The notes under the pieces are model-generated. The model saw nothing but the letters and a program-made list of their open reading frames with translations, had not been told where the DNA came from and searched no databases. Shown here piece by piece: positions 48,743 to 60,300 of a stretch of DNA of 64,000 nucleotides. A program made the position numbers and the translations under genes. Position 1 is the first letter of the stretch. Each line of letters starts with the position of its first letter. The stretch is from Branchiostoma floridae (Eukaryota > Chordata > Leptocardii > Amphioxiformes > Branchiostomatidae): the NCBI RefSeq assembly GCF_000003815.2, contig NC_049981.1, forward strand, positions 12,977,304 to 13,041,303. The letters run 5' to 3'.

Positions 48743-51700
48743 GATTGACTTACTGTAGTCTAGTATCTAGTAAATACATGTATTACATTGAAGCTCACCT
48801 GTGTTTGGTAGAATGCAATATCGTAGAAAGAAGTTAAATACTGCAGATCTAATATCGAAACATTTCACTCACTTCAGAAGTTGTGTGGTCGTTGACTTAG
48901 AACTTGGTCTAGGTTCTATTACCTAGAAGCCCACATTGTTCTGCCCTTCAAAAGTCACTTTACTCAGGTGAAAATGAGTACCTAGCTTTGGTTAGGGACA
49001 TCCTCTCAGATGAGATGTGAAGCTGCAGGTCCCTGTGATTGATGACAGCCAAACCTCAAGTAAAAAGAGGTGTGAGTAGATCAAATCTTACAGTTCGGTC
49101 TTATGCAGCTTATACTTACTATTCAAAACTGATGTATTATGCCTTAAGGCGATGTACTTGTTATATAAAAGAAACAAACAAACATATGTTTTAATGAAGA
49201 CACTAGCATTCGGTAAAAAAAAGCTGTATGGTGAGCAAAAGTTTTGAATGTTAGATCTGCAGTATAACCTTCTCAATATCTACAAGTAGATGTGAATATG
49301 TCTTGTCTATTGACATAATAATCTATTGTAAGTCATTGTCATAATCACTGTTGTTGAATTAAAATTTGGACTGGGACAGCGATTGATGAAATGTTGGGGT
49401 CTGTATTAGCTGTCTATGTATATGTATAATATAACTACCGCAGACATTGTGGTAGTTTTGAATTGGTATTCATTTTTGCTAATGTGGAATAAATGCCACA
49501 TCTTGATGGTAGAAGGAAGTACCACTCAACTGTAGGTGTTTGTTTTTGTGTTTGTTTGCAATGAGCCACCCTACAACTCTTGATAATAAGTATGTTGGGT
49601 TCATTTGCATGCTGTGGTTTGTTGAAGCTACACACATGCACAAGCATACATAAAACTGGGCCGCCGACTTTACATTTTCAAAGGGAAAAACTAATACAAC
49701 CCATAGCCAGCTGTACCCACACAGGGATCAAACCCCTGTCACATTTATTTCACTAAACACTTAAATAAGTGGCTCTGGTGCTCAGCAAATGAATGTACAA
49801 TCATATCAAATGAGCTATCATGGTAAAGGGTAATAAATAGGACTTCCAATGGTAAGGAAACAATGTAATTGGTGAAATAACAGAGACATGACCAACAAAA
49901 GTCAACTGTAAAAACTTTCTGTTGAATTTACATTCATATATTGTGTTTGCATAATGCATATACACATATATATACATATATATATTGGCATCCATCTGTC
50001 TCGGGAGACAAAGGTAGGCAGGCAGTCACTCGCCGTCGTGGGTAAGGCAACCTGTTTGCCTAGCCTGCGCGTGGCTTTTTTAAGGTGAAGGAAGGGTGTG
50101 CAATTCCTTCTTCACCCCCTTGTCTACTTGCTTACGAAGTCCCACATATATGTACGTGTAATACACGCATGTATAAACATATATGACATTGTGTGAGACC
50201 TTGAAAGTCTGAATCCAGCTGTCTGTATGAGTCTTCATATAAATGACCCAGAAACTTCTAATTGCCTTCTACATGATGTTAGTACAAGAAACAATATGTA
50301 CATCTGTATTATTGAACAGTAAGCGAGAAATTGACTCAAAAGCCCAGGCTACCTAAGTTGGTGCGAAATATGCGGGGTAATAGTGATATTGGCCGATTGC
50401 TTGACGTGCTAATGATGTATATGGTCTCAGTAGATGGAAATATTAAATAAAAAATTCATAGAATCGTTTCAAAAGTCCTAGTACCTGTTCCAAAGCTACC
50501 TCTAGCTGTACGCCATTTTGTCCAAAAATAAATACGTCTCTTTTATAGTATATACAGCTAAAGAAAACACTAAATGAAAATAGTGTAGTGAAATGAATAA
50601 TATAGTTTTGAGAAATAGAACACGATGAGGGATGCCTATTTCCACTGCCCTTACAGATAAAAAGTAGACAGAGAATTACACAAATCTCAGTCATATCACA
50701 ATTTTCACTCATTCAACACTGTGCTTAAGCGAGATCTATTTTTCCGCAACACTTAATTAAAAAAACTATAGAATCTTGAGAATGTTAATTGCTATATTTC
50801 CATGTTTTCTTAAATGTTGTATGTATATATATTCTCATTGCTGTTATGTATGTTTTACTATGGGCCAGGTGCTGGCTAAAATGAAGAATTTAAGGATATA
50901 TTTCTATCTGTTAAAGAAAGAGACACTTGTAGTGTGATGAGGGGTGGATGGATGTGTTCCTGAATCCTATGTGACCCTCCTTTTAACGCACTTATCCCAC
51001 GACTATTCCTATCTTGGGAAACTCTGTAAAATAGAGACAAAAAACTCCAACTGTCGGTCTAAGTTTGTCCCGGTATTTTGGAAACGGTAGCTCTAAAAAG
51101 TGTTATTTCCTCCCTTTCCTTTGTCTATCGTCTTTCTTTCCGACAAAGACCAGATTGATTACCAGCAACTACATAGGAAGTGCGTACAAAGCACCCGTGC
51201 TTAGAACAAATTGACGCACGTTTTCAATGCTTAGGCCTTGGGAAAAAGTGTTATGTTTCCAGTCACTTGAACGAACCAAGCCAAGACCTGCCAAACCCAG
51301 CACTTTTTGGTTCGACCGCTGGCAAAGGACATACATTATTTTACGGACATCTGAATGACGAAAAAAAATTTAGAACCATTTTCCAGCATATCTTTCTCAA
51401 TAGAAAATACAATATAAAGAGCTAGACCCACCAAAACCAAGTTCCTCTATTAGTGTAATGTATTTGTATAATGAAAATATAATGTTGAGAGTATCAGTCT
51501 TCAGATGCATTCTAGTTTTACGTTGTTAGATCCTATTTGTTGTATCACTTCGGCTGAAATGTTAAAAGAATAATAGAAACAAAAAAGAAAATCTCTACCT
51601 ACCTACCTACCAAACCAATTTTTTCAGGACTGTAACCGAAAACACAATATAAATTGTCTATGCCGTGCACGAAGTTTTCTAAACTCGATACATTTTCCTT

Positions 51701-51993
51701 ATCCCCATGTAGACATTGCGGGTTACAGTGATTGAAAAGATTGCACGACCCCATTACAGTAAGAGGCACTTAACAATCGTGTTGTATGAGTTTGTTTTTA
51801 GTTCCTATTAGATTCTGTGGGAGAAGTGGCGGTACTAGAACACCTGCCGGTGGCGTTTCTCTTGTAAATTGTTGTAGAGACCAAACTGTTCTTGTGAATG
51901 TGGTCAGATTTGAGACAGAGAAACATCCGACATTACCCTTGTGTTTGTCCGTATGTTTGGCGCGTGGTGTGTTTGTGCAGGAAGCCTGGACTG
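48743..51993. other. Intergenic region, TRAPPC5 to antistasin gene
   Basis: No gene can be supported. It contains the TRAPPC5 3' UTR, the SINE fragment at 48953, TA-rich runs near 49950-49990, a moderately GC-rich segment at 49990-50140 that looks like part of another dispersed repeat, and a short CTAC run at 51596-51612. Confidence 0.45.
48953..49045 (+). mobile_element. Diverged fragment of the MetaSINE-type SINE core
   Basis: TCACTTTACTCAGGTGAAAA at 48955 and the following TTAGGGACATCCTC match the central domain of the SINE at 17553-18045. The tRNA head and A tail are missing. It lies in the 3' region of TRAPPC5. Confidence 0.65.
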
Positions 51994-52000
51994 TATATAA
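51994..52000 (+). promoter_or_regulatory. TATA box of the antistasin-like gene
   Basis: TATATAA lies 95 bp upstream of the start codon, so transcription would start about 52025-52030 and give a 5' UTR of roughly 65-70 nt. A strong TATA box fits a tissue-specific secreted product better than a housekeeping gene. Confidence 0.65.
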
Positions 52001-52094
52001 GGGTTGGAGGTACGGCACATAGCCACTGACTCCAGGCACAGACTCCTGACGACTAGTACAACTGAAGAAGAAGACGACCACAACTCTCGGCAAG

Positions 52095-54567
52095 ATGATC
52101 CTGGCCCTCGCACTCGTCTGTCTCGTACCACTCTGCTCAGGTACATGCAATTTCTTCTTTTGTAGAGCATAATCTTTTTGTAAGTTTATGATTCTATATT
52201 CAACATCTCAGAATGGTAAACTTTCTCTGAGTTACATTTGTGGAAATATGAACGAGTACCGAAATTTTTTCTTGGTCTTTTTGTAGAACATAGCTACATA
52301 TTCCATCCCACATTACTACGTTATCTGATTCAAATTTGTGGAACGTTTGATTTCAAGAACGCGTACAGAAAATTACATTAAGAACATCCTAAACCTAGGA
52401 TTTACTTTTGTTACGTCTTCTCTGTCTGCTATTTGTGGAACGCACACAGAAAATGTGTTATGATTTTGTGCCAAAGAAATTTTAGGCTTATAAGCACTGT
52501 ATGAGAACTGCAATGCAACCTGAACGCTGGGAATTTTTCATCCGAAACTGGGTAAAAAGCATTTTGCACTATCGAATCGATTCTAGTGTAACTAGTATCT
52601 TGTAAACTTAACGTATACTTTCTGCTTTTCGTTTCAGGTGAAACATGGGACGCACCGGTCAACTTTGACAACAGTAAGTTTGATTTCATCAATGTTGAAC
52701 AACATTATTTCTGTTCTGCTACCGACATTTGGTGCTGACTGTATAGTGTTAAAGGATACGACCATTTCGCCTCATAGTTTTCTATTAAGCACCGTCTCTC
52801 TCTCTCTTTTCTCACTACCAAAGCCTGTCGGTTTTGTCCTTGGTGCTAGTACAGTGTTCCGTAAGGCGCCACCTAGCGTCCGCCTGTCGTATTCCAAACT
52901 GTTCCCGCCAAATCTCGACATGCAAATTTTCCTCAAACAGAAAACCGTAATACGGTATTAACTCCGAAAATAGAAATGACGTTGTGGCAGGTGTCGCTTC
53001 GTGATGATTTCTAATTTGTCTGTGAAGAACGATTTATGCTTTACCCATACATGTTATTACTTTGTTAGAATACCTTTGTTGTTATAAAGTGTGGGATAAG
53101 CACAGCTGTGGTAAGTGTTCCGTCAGCATAAAAAACGGCAGTGTTCAATGAGCTATTGTTGATAGTAATTAGTTTGTCTGACCGGGTTGGTGAGCCGTGT
53201 TACAATGTTTGCTACTGGCATGGCTTGACATTAGTTTCAAATGAGTCATCGTTTTGTGACTAGGTGTTCAATACGCCGGAGGGTAATACTAACAGTGCAC
53301 ATTTGGAATCTTGTCATTTTCAATGACCTCCGTCAAAACGGAGGAACTGTAATTAGTTGGCTTGTTCGAGGCTGCAGTGATATGAATATTGCCCGGGGGC
53401 AGCATGTAAGCCTGCTGAAGTGGTGTAGGAGGATACTTGGAGTTTGGTTTGGCTCGGGTTCAATCGGGTTGTAGTTGTAATAGTTGTAGAACCAGGACGA
53501 CTCATGGCTACACCAAAATTATGATATCAGATCGCCAGGAGTGCCTATATACTTGTTTTGTTGTTGTTGTTGTGGTTGTTTTATTTGATATGAGTTGATT
53601 GTTTGTTTGTTTGTTTGTTTGTGTTAGTGTGCAGACGGGAGACCGTGTGTTTCCTGGACTGCCCGTTCGGCCGGGCTGCAGACGAGCGGGGCTGTGAGAT
53701 CTGCGCCTGCCGCATGCCTGACTTCAGCAGCTTCGGAATGGACACCGCGGGTCAGTCCTGGGTTTCCTATTTTCTGATCCATTAATTTCGTGTTTGTCTG
53801 TTTCTATACTTTTCTTCTTGATCAACAGTTATACCTGCGTCTCAAGTTTATCACGTATTTACATATCGTTTGAGTGATTCAGTAGTCGGGTCATGGTTGG
53901 GACATCCCAATAACTTTTGCATTCAGAAACATGCATGTTCATGTGTAAAATTTGTTTTGCAATAGTACACCTTCTTTCTTGTGTTCGATAAATTCTGTTT
54001 AATTTCAAAGATTTGTTTCCACAGGGTCCCATGCAGGCGTAGGCGCCCATATCCCGGACTTTGTCCCCAACCTTGTCCCTTTCTCTAACGGTCTTCCTTT
54101 CCTAGCTCCCCAACCCGAGGTTGTCCCCATGCTCCAACCCGTCCCCCAGCTTGTCCCTGCAGGCGACGCTCCCCAACTTATCCCTGCCGCTATCCCCGAA
54201 CTTATCCCAGCAGGCGGCGCCCCTGCCCTGGAGCCCGTCCCGGAACTGCAGCCTGTCCCACAGCTGCAGCCTGCACCGCAGCTGGTACCCGCTAGGAGGA
54301 GCATCCCCAGCCGCTTCCTCAAGACAGGTACTATTTTTTTTAACCTCCGTGACAAATGGAAGAGAACGTCATAATTTTTGGCCCCGTTTTTGTCTGTTTA
54401 TGTGTGGAGTTGCTGTAGTCATGCTTTTCGCCGCAAATGCGTACTAATAATCATGAACCTCCTTTTTAACCTATGGAGCTTCCTTGATTTTTATGAATGT
54501 CATGACATAGAATTCAGGAAACTGACTGAAACTGGCTCATTATTTCTTTTCAGGAAACAAGGCTTAA
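52095..54567 (+). CDS. Small secreted protein with one antistasin-like domain and a Pro-rich tail
   Basis: Exons 52095-52140, 52638-52673, 53628-53750, 54025-54327 and 54554-54567 join with phase-1 introns throughout. The first exon encodes a signal peptide (MILALALVCLVPLCSG). Exon 3 encodes a six-cysteine module with spacing C-x5-C-x3-C-x10-C-x2-C-x-C and the DERGCEICAC signature of antistasin-type serine-protease inhibitors, first known from leeches. Exon 4 encodes imperfect repeats of the PxLxPxxxP kind (PQLVPAGDAPQLIP, PELQPVPQLQP) ending in a basic RRSIPSRFLK. With the strong acceptor at 54553 the protein ends TGNKA, about 173 residues. Using AG at 54560-54561 instead extends the frame through 54588 and 55196 to a stop at 55248. 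A protease-inhibitor or defence role is inferred from the domain only. Confidence 0.75.
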
Positions 54568-55303
54568 ACATCTGGAACAGAGTTGACGGTATGTGAAATT
54601 CCTAATACTGCGAGGTCCATGTGTAGTTATTTTGATTGCACAAAATGGTTGTGACATGTGAAATACTATCAAACGTTCCAAAAGAATTGATTTCATTGCG
54701 TTAGACTCTCTAAAATAGATGCAAGAAAGATACACGTTATCTTTTTTCTACCTTCTGCCATAGAAAAACATTTGATCCGCTACGAATGCCTTGTGACTGA
54801 AATTTCGCGACGTTGTTTTTACTGACAAAAGTTTTCGATATCAAGAAGAACCAAATTGTACTCAGTGGCATTTTCAACTGACTTGCTCAGTCTTTTTGTG
54901 CCGTGTGACGCCACAATTGCAAGGGTCAAATGTTTTCGAAAATCTAGATCATCCCCCGTCGCGGTTGAGATAAGGTTGGTGCACCCTGATGTAGACGACT
55001 TCCTATCGATTTCCTACATTTGACCGATTGAAGACGTCACACGTGCAGAAAGTCACGTATTCATAGCAACTGGGTCAGTCAGTTGAACAAAACGAAAATC
55101 CGACTCATTTTAGTATAACTCTTTTATAAAATAATGTAATTTGCCAGCTCAGATGAACTTTTATGCTAATACTTTTTAATGTATTTTCTGTACAGACCCC
55201 CGCCCATCCCTGACAAGAGCTACAACCCCCTGCAATAGGAAGAACTAGTCTGAAGAACTAACTCGACGAACACGTTGACAAATATGTCCACTTAGAACGA
55301 GTT

Positions 55304-55309
55304 AATAAA
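55304..55309 (+). terminator. Poly(A) signal of the antistasin-like gene
   Basis: AATAAA lies in the presumed last exon, which begins after the CAG acceptor at 55193-55195. It gives a short 3' UTR consistent with a compact gene. Confidence 0.6.
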
Positions 55310-57371
55310 CTTAAAGCATACATGACATGTGTCCGCCTCTCTTTCCTATTGTTTCTCGTTATGTAGCAAACATACATGTAGATATAGACATAACATTAAT
55401 ATGCCATATTATTGACTCAAATGTAGTATATCACTTAACTTGAGGTCTACCCACATTTTAGGACAGAAAGAAAAGGTGCTAGAAGGAGTATATACATCTC
55501 ACATTTATTCATTGACTTGTCCGGATTATTCAATAGATTAATCTTGTATCTCCATACTCAGAGACTAAATACGCACACTTAACACAGTTTACAACAATAT
55601 GACAACTTACTGTAAAACAAGGTTATCTACTTACAGCCACATACAGTATTCACATGAGCCGGCGTTTGGGTGACTGCCTGCCATGTTCCCTAGAGAAATA
55701 ATGACTGGGTGAATATGTTGTTAACCTGACTCCGATCCCTCTTATACTAGGGACGATTCACAAATATACCCATTCTAAATAAACTAACATATGTTGTACT
55801 GCAGCTAGGTGTCACTGCATTGGTAAGTGCTATCCCAAACGAAATATCACTTTTATGTCATTATTGACCTAAGAAACGTCGGTTCCTGTAAATGCTGTAT
55901 GTGTTCGTGGATAGAGAATTTTGTTTTACAGTCATTTACCAATCTGATAGACTTATTCGCGGATAACATCTCATTGTTACGTTTACTAGAGGCACGGTCA
56001 CGGGGCCGGGAGTTTGCTCATAAATGCACCAACCAAACGCATTGTCTACGTCGACATTCAACCTCAATGACTTCGCCGTGACATACTAGTCATTGAAAGA
56101 TTAGATATTCCACATCTTCTCGCTGAACAAAGTCGGTGTCACTGTCTGAACACAGAGCATTCTAGCAACAAAACATGACACAGCTATTCTGACTAATACA
56201 TGCTTCTAGTCGGCAAACTTTTCACTGGTCAGGCCCCTAGAAGCTTGAAGGTGCCAACATGGAATAATTATCGTCAGACTGAGAGCTCTCTGTTACCATG
56301 GTGCAGGTGGGTGGGTGATGACTGGTTTCTGAAAAGCCTGGGATCCCATTGGACTGATTTACAAAGTGATCAATAATCCTAAGCTCCCATTGGTTAAAGA
56401 TTCAAACGAGTGAGAGGTGTCTGGACACAAGCTCTCGGGGAGGAGGCCCAATCAACCACTGACAGTGAAAGATCGTGTAACACAGACACGTGACACAACA
56501 CACGATTGAACTCATACGAGTTTTCTACTAACTTTCTTATTACTTTTGTCTTTCACCTCTCAAATCATCTAATGCTTAATGCTGTTTACTTGTTTAAAAA
56601 TACCTATAGTTACAATAACTTGGGTATTATCTCATAAAGTTTTCATTTTTATAGATATAGATGCCAGATCCATCACCTGATGCTTTATCTGCACGACATA
56701 TCCTGATTATTTTCAGTTACACTTTTCACAAATATCATCTGTCTATTAGTTTAATATCTAGTCTTTTTCCTGATATCATCTGTTTAATATCTGTCTAAAG
56801 TAAAGTAAGTATATATATATATCATCTCTCTATGGAAGCTTTATGACTATATAGTCCAAATCTTGTATTATATACTTTCATTTTACTTCTAACCTAAACA
56901 TGACAACAAATAACAGGCAAGCTAGTGCCAAGAAAGCAAGAATAAGATTGCTGCGACCATAAAGGTGATATAGCTTTATAACAACCAATCAGCATGAAGG
57001 ACATTCAGTAACTAAATTTAGACACAACACAGATTACGATTACGATTGGCAAACGTTGAGAGAGTGTCATGTGGAGACAATATATGTTTAGAACGGGTAT
57101 AACGTTATTTTTCAATCAATTAAATCTGTTACGTGTAGCTTCATATCACCTGAAACTCTTGCCCGTGCTATGGGCAACCTCTACAACAGCGTCTCTCTGC
57201 AACTATCCTCGAAGCCAGACTGTAACCAGGGCCTAGACATGCGAGCTCTTCGGCCCCTGGGTCAACATACCCCGAAGAAAGTTTCCCTAGCCCCCTGAGG
57301 ATTGTAGATTGCTACATTGTAGCTCGAGGATTTCCTGACTACAGTCTGGCTCCAAGGCTACACGGACAACT
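55310..57371. other. Intergenic region, antistasin gene to HDC
   Basis: No gene is supportable. It holds the 3' UTR of HDC on the minus strand. There is an inverted pair near 57210-57360: TCGAAGCCAGACTGTAACCA is roughly the inverse of the sequence around ACTACAGTCTGGCTCCAAGG. This is probably a small MITE. Confidence 0.45.
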
Positions 57372-60300
57372 CTAGTGGGTCACCAGTCCATCACCGTGAT
57401 CACTAGCATTTACCAACAGGCTTTTGATAGCCTCGGAGAGGAGGCCGTTCCCCATCACTTTGATCTCACATTCCAGCGATGTCTGAGTTCCCTTGGCTTC
57501 GAAGATCGCGCGCCTCTTTGCAGCCGCCACGGCGTCTTCTTTAGAAGACTGCAGTTCTTTGTTGTCTTTACTCATCATGAGGCTGCTCAGTAGAGAAGAG
57601 CAGCCGCAGATGTTGGCTAGGTCCTTCTCGACCGGGCGGTCGCCATCTTGAATCCGCTGGTTTTTGACCGGGATTTTAACGATGACCGTGCGGCGTCCGC
57701 TCGGGACCCTGACTACGGCGGTGTCGAGGCGCCTGCCCGCCCGCTGTGCTGCCCGGTTCCCGTTACTGTCGTCAGGTGCTGACGAGACTTTCGACACGAA
57801 CGTTTCTGTGTCCCACTTCGCCATGTCAGGTTCAGCCTCGTTCCCGCTAAGGACATGGGACGCCATCTTGAAACAACAAAATGAAACATAATCATAAGTC
57901 ACATACAAGATCTGTTTATAGCAGAACATGTTGAAGTGCCCCTATATTTACGTATTCATTATCTTTTGCACATCATACATGTAAGTTGGTTGAGGATTAT
58001 TGTAAACATCATTCTCTTCCATTGACAGCTTTGTTAATCCTCAGCTGCTTTCTGTAATAGACTTCTAAACATAAGACCATGGAATGATATAACAAACACA
58101 TACATTTGAAGTGTAGACTTCTTAAATTGCAAACAGCAAAGCAACACCAAAATACCTTCTGTATCAGCTCAAAATCGTACACGATGTCTGCCTCGGCGGT
58201 GTTTTGTGACGTCACCGTGAAGCGTATGATGTACTTGCCCTTGAGAGAAGCGGGAACCATGAACAACTTCCCCGTCTTGTTCAGACGATTCAACAACGTC
58301 TCAGTCAAGGAGTCAGGACCCTGAAGAAAGATAGTGAAAACGTTGTTATTATGGTTATGTGTTTGTATGAGACGTCACAGCCGCCATATTGGTTGGTTAA
58401 ACGAGTCAGCTCTCTAAATTCTTATACAATAATTACGTGACGTCTCATGATGTTTCCCTATCCCCGGTGCTGACTGTGTTTCCCTGGTGCTAATTGTGTT
58501 TCCCTGTCCCTGGTGCTGACTGTGTTTCCCCGTCCCTGGTACTGACGGTATTTCCCTGTCCCTGGTGCTGCGATTGTTTCCTTGTCCCTGGTGCTGACAG
58601 TGATTCACTGCTCCTGTTGCTGACTGTGTTTCCCTGTCCCTGGTGCTGACGGTATTTCCCTGTCCCTGGTGCTAACTGTGTTTCCCTGGTTCTGCGATTG
58701 TTTCTTTGTCCCTGGTGCTGACAGTGATTCACTACCCCTGGTGCTGACAGGGATTCGCTACCATGGTGCTGTGTTTCCCTGTCCCTGGTGCTGAGTTTGT
58801 TTCCTTGTCCTTGGTGCTGACAGTGATTCACTACCCCTGTTGCTGACGCTATTTCCCTGTCCCTGGTGCTGTGTTTCCCTGGTGCTGAGTTTGTTTCCTT
58901 GTCCTTGCCGCTGACAGTGATTCATTACCCCTGTTCCTGACTGCGTTTCCTTGACCCTGACTGCATGGCGTCCTATGTATATTCCCCTGTCCCTAATGCT
59001 GCTGTATATTTCAGTTAGTGAACTTGGTCATCAGTCTTTCCCATGACCAAGGCACTGTAAACTTCTGGCCGTCTGGCAAATTAGGCTTAACCCGTTTCCT
59101 TTTCCTGAGGACTTCAGTTAACAGTCCTGTAGCCAAAAGGAATTCCACATGGGGGTCTGAGACTTTTGTCATTATTTCATCGGACCAAACATCCTATATT
59201 TTCCGCAGGGGATGTCTTGGGGATGTACATGGTGCCAAAGAACTGGCCTCTGTAGGCCCTGGCAACAGTTTGACTCTCAGTTTAGGCTCTGGTAAATCCC
59301 ACTCTAATTCGACGATGGCAGCAAATCTCACCCTGCAGAACTTTTGGAAGTGAGTGGGTGTTGATTGACAGGCTGACCGGACGTTTTGGTCACTGATAGA
59401 TGTGGTGTGATACAAATCAAAGATGGCCGCCGGTGAAGTTGAATATGGATGACCTCTAGCCGCGGTATGATTCTCAAAGGTGTAAATGCTTATAATCCTC
59501 AGGGTCACACCTTTGGGTTGTTTCGTCACCACCACCTAGGGAGCAAATCCTACTTCACTGTGCAGACGCATCAGTCTCTGTGGCCCTTGCGTCAGGGGAA
59601 GTTGCTTTTAAAGGATCTAGTCAACACACTGGCTTTTTGATCAGAATGTGGTGATTACAATGTCTCGTATTATTATTGCCAACAAGTTTGTTGTTTGTTC
59701 ATACCCGGTAACCCACTTCATGGCATAACACTTTACTTGAATAGGTTTGTACTGAAGGGTACAAGTTAGTAAAATCCGAACAGATTTATTTCCCCGGTGT
59801 GGTGGATTATCAAATGTGTAGATGTGACTCCAATCACACGTGGGAGACATTTCATGTTCTATCCGAGAGACTTTCACATGAGTCAGGAGGAAGTTGAAGT
59901 ACCTAAGAGCAAAACATCGGGACCTGGCAGAGATTCGAATTCGGTACCTTCAGGTCCTGAGTCAAAAACCCTAACCACAAGACCACAGTGCAACCGTTGC
60001 GAAGAAACATCATTATGAGTCATATCTTAAAGAAAGGAGACCATCCTTCCACGAAGAACTAAGCTACATGTTTAAAACATTGTGTCCATGATGTCATATG
60101 CGGCCAGAAGCAATACATTCACTTGGTCCGATCCTCGGCCCATTGAATTGGAACTTCTCATTATCCTTGACCCCAGTAAGAAATAACTCATAAATGTCAG
60201 TGCGCTCGCAGGTTTCATGCAGGAGATATATCATGCTGGCAGAAGAGAGGTGTCCGTGACTATTGAGGGGAATTTAGTCATTCAGATGGGAAATTAGGGC

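Noticed and set aside
54121-54447. 108-codon alternative frame in the antistasin gene
   Set aside because: It overlaps exon 4 in another frame, reads into the intron, and lacks the splice phase of the real chain.
58414-58831. Minus-strand ORFs with repeated [10 protein letters not shown]
   Set aside because: They are translations of the minisatellite. Length changes between units disrupt any single frame.
59920-59990. Functional tRNA gene on the minus strand
   Set aside because: Good D-arm and anticodon-arm similarity, but the T-arm is imperfect and no paired acceptor stem is visible. It is better explained as a SINE head.
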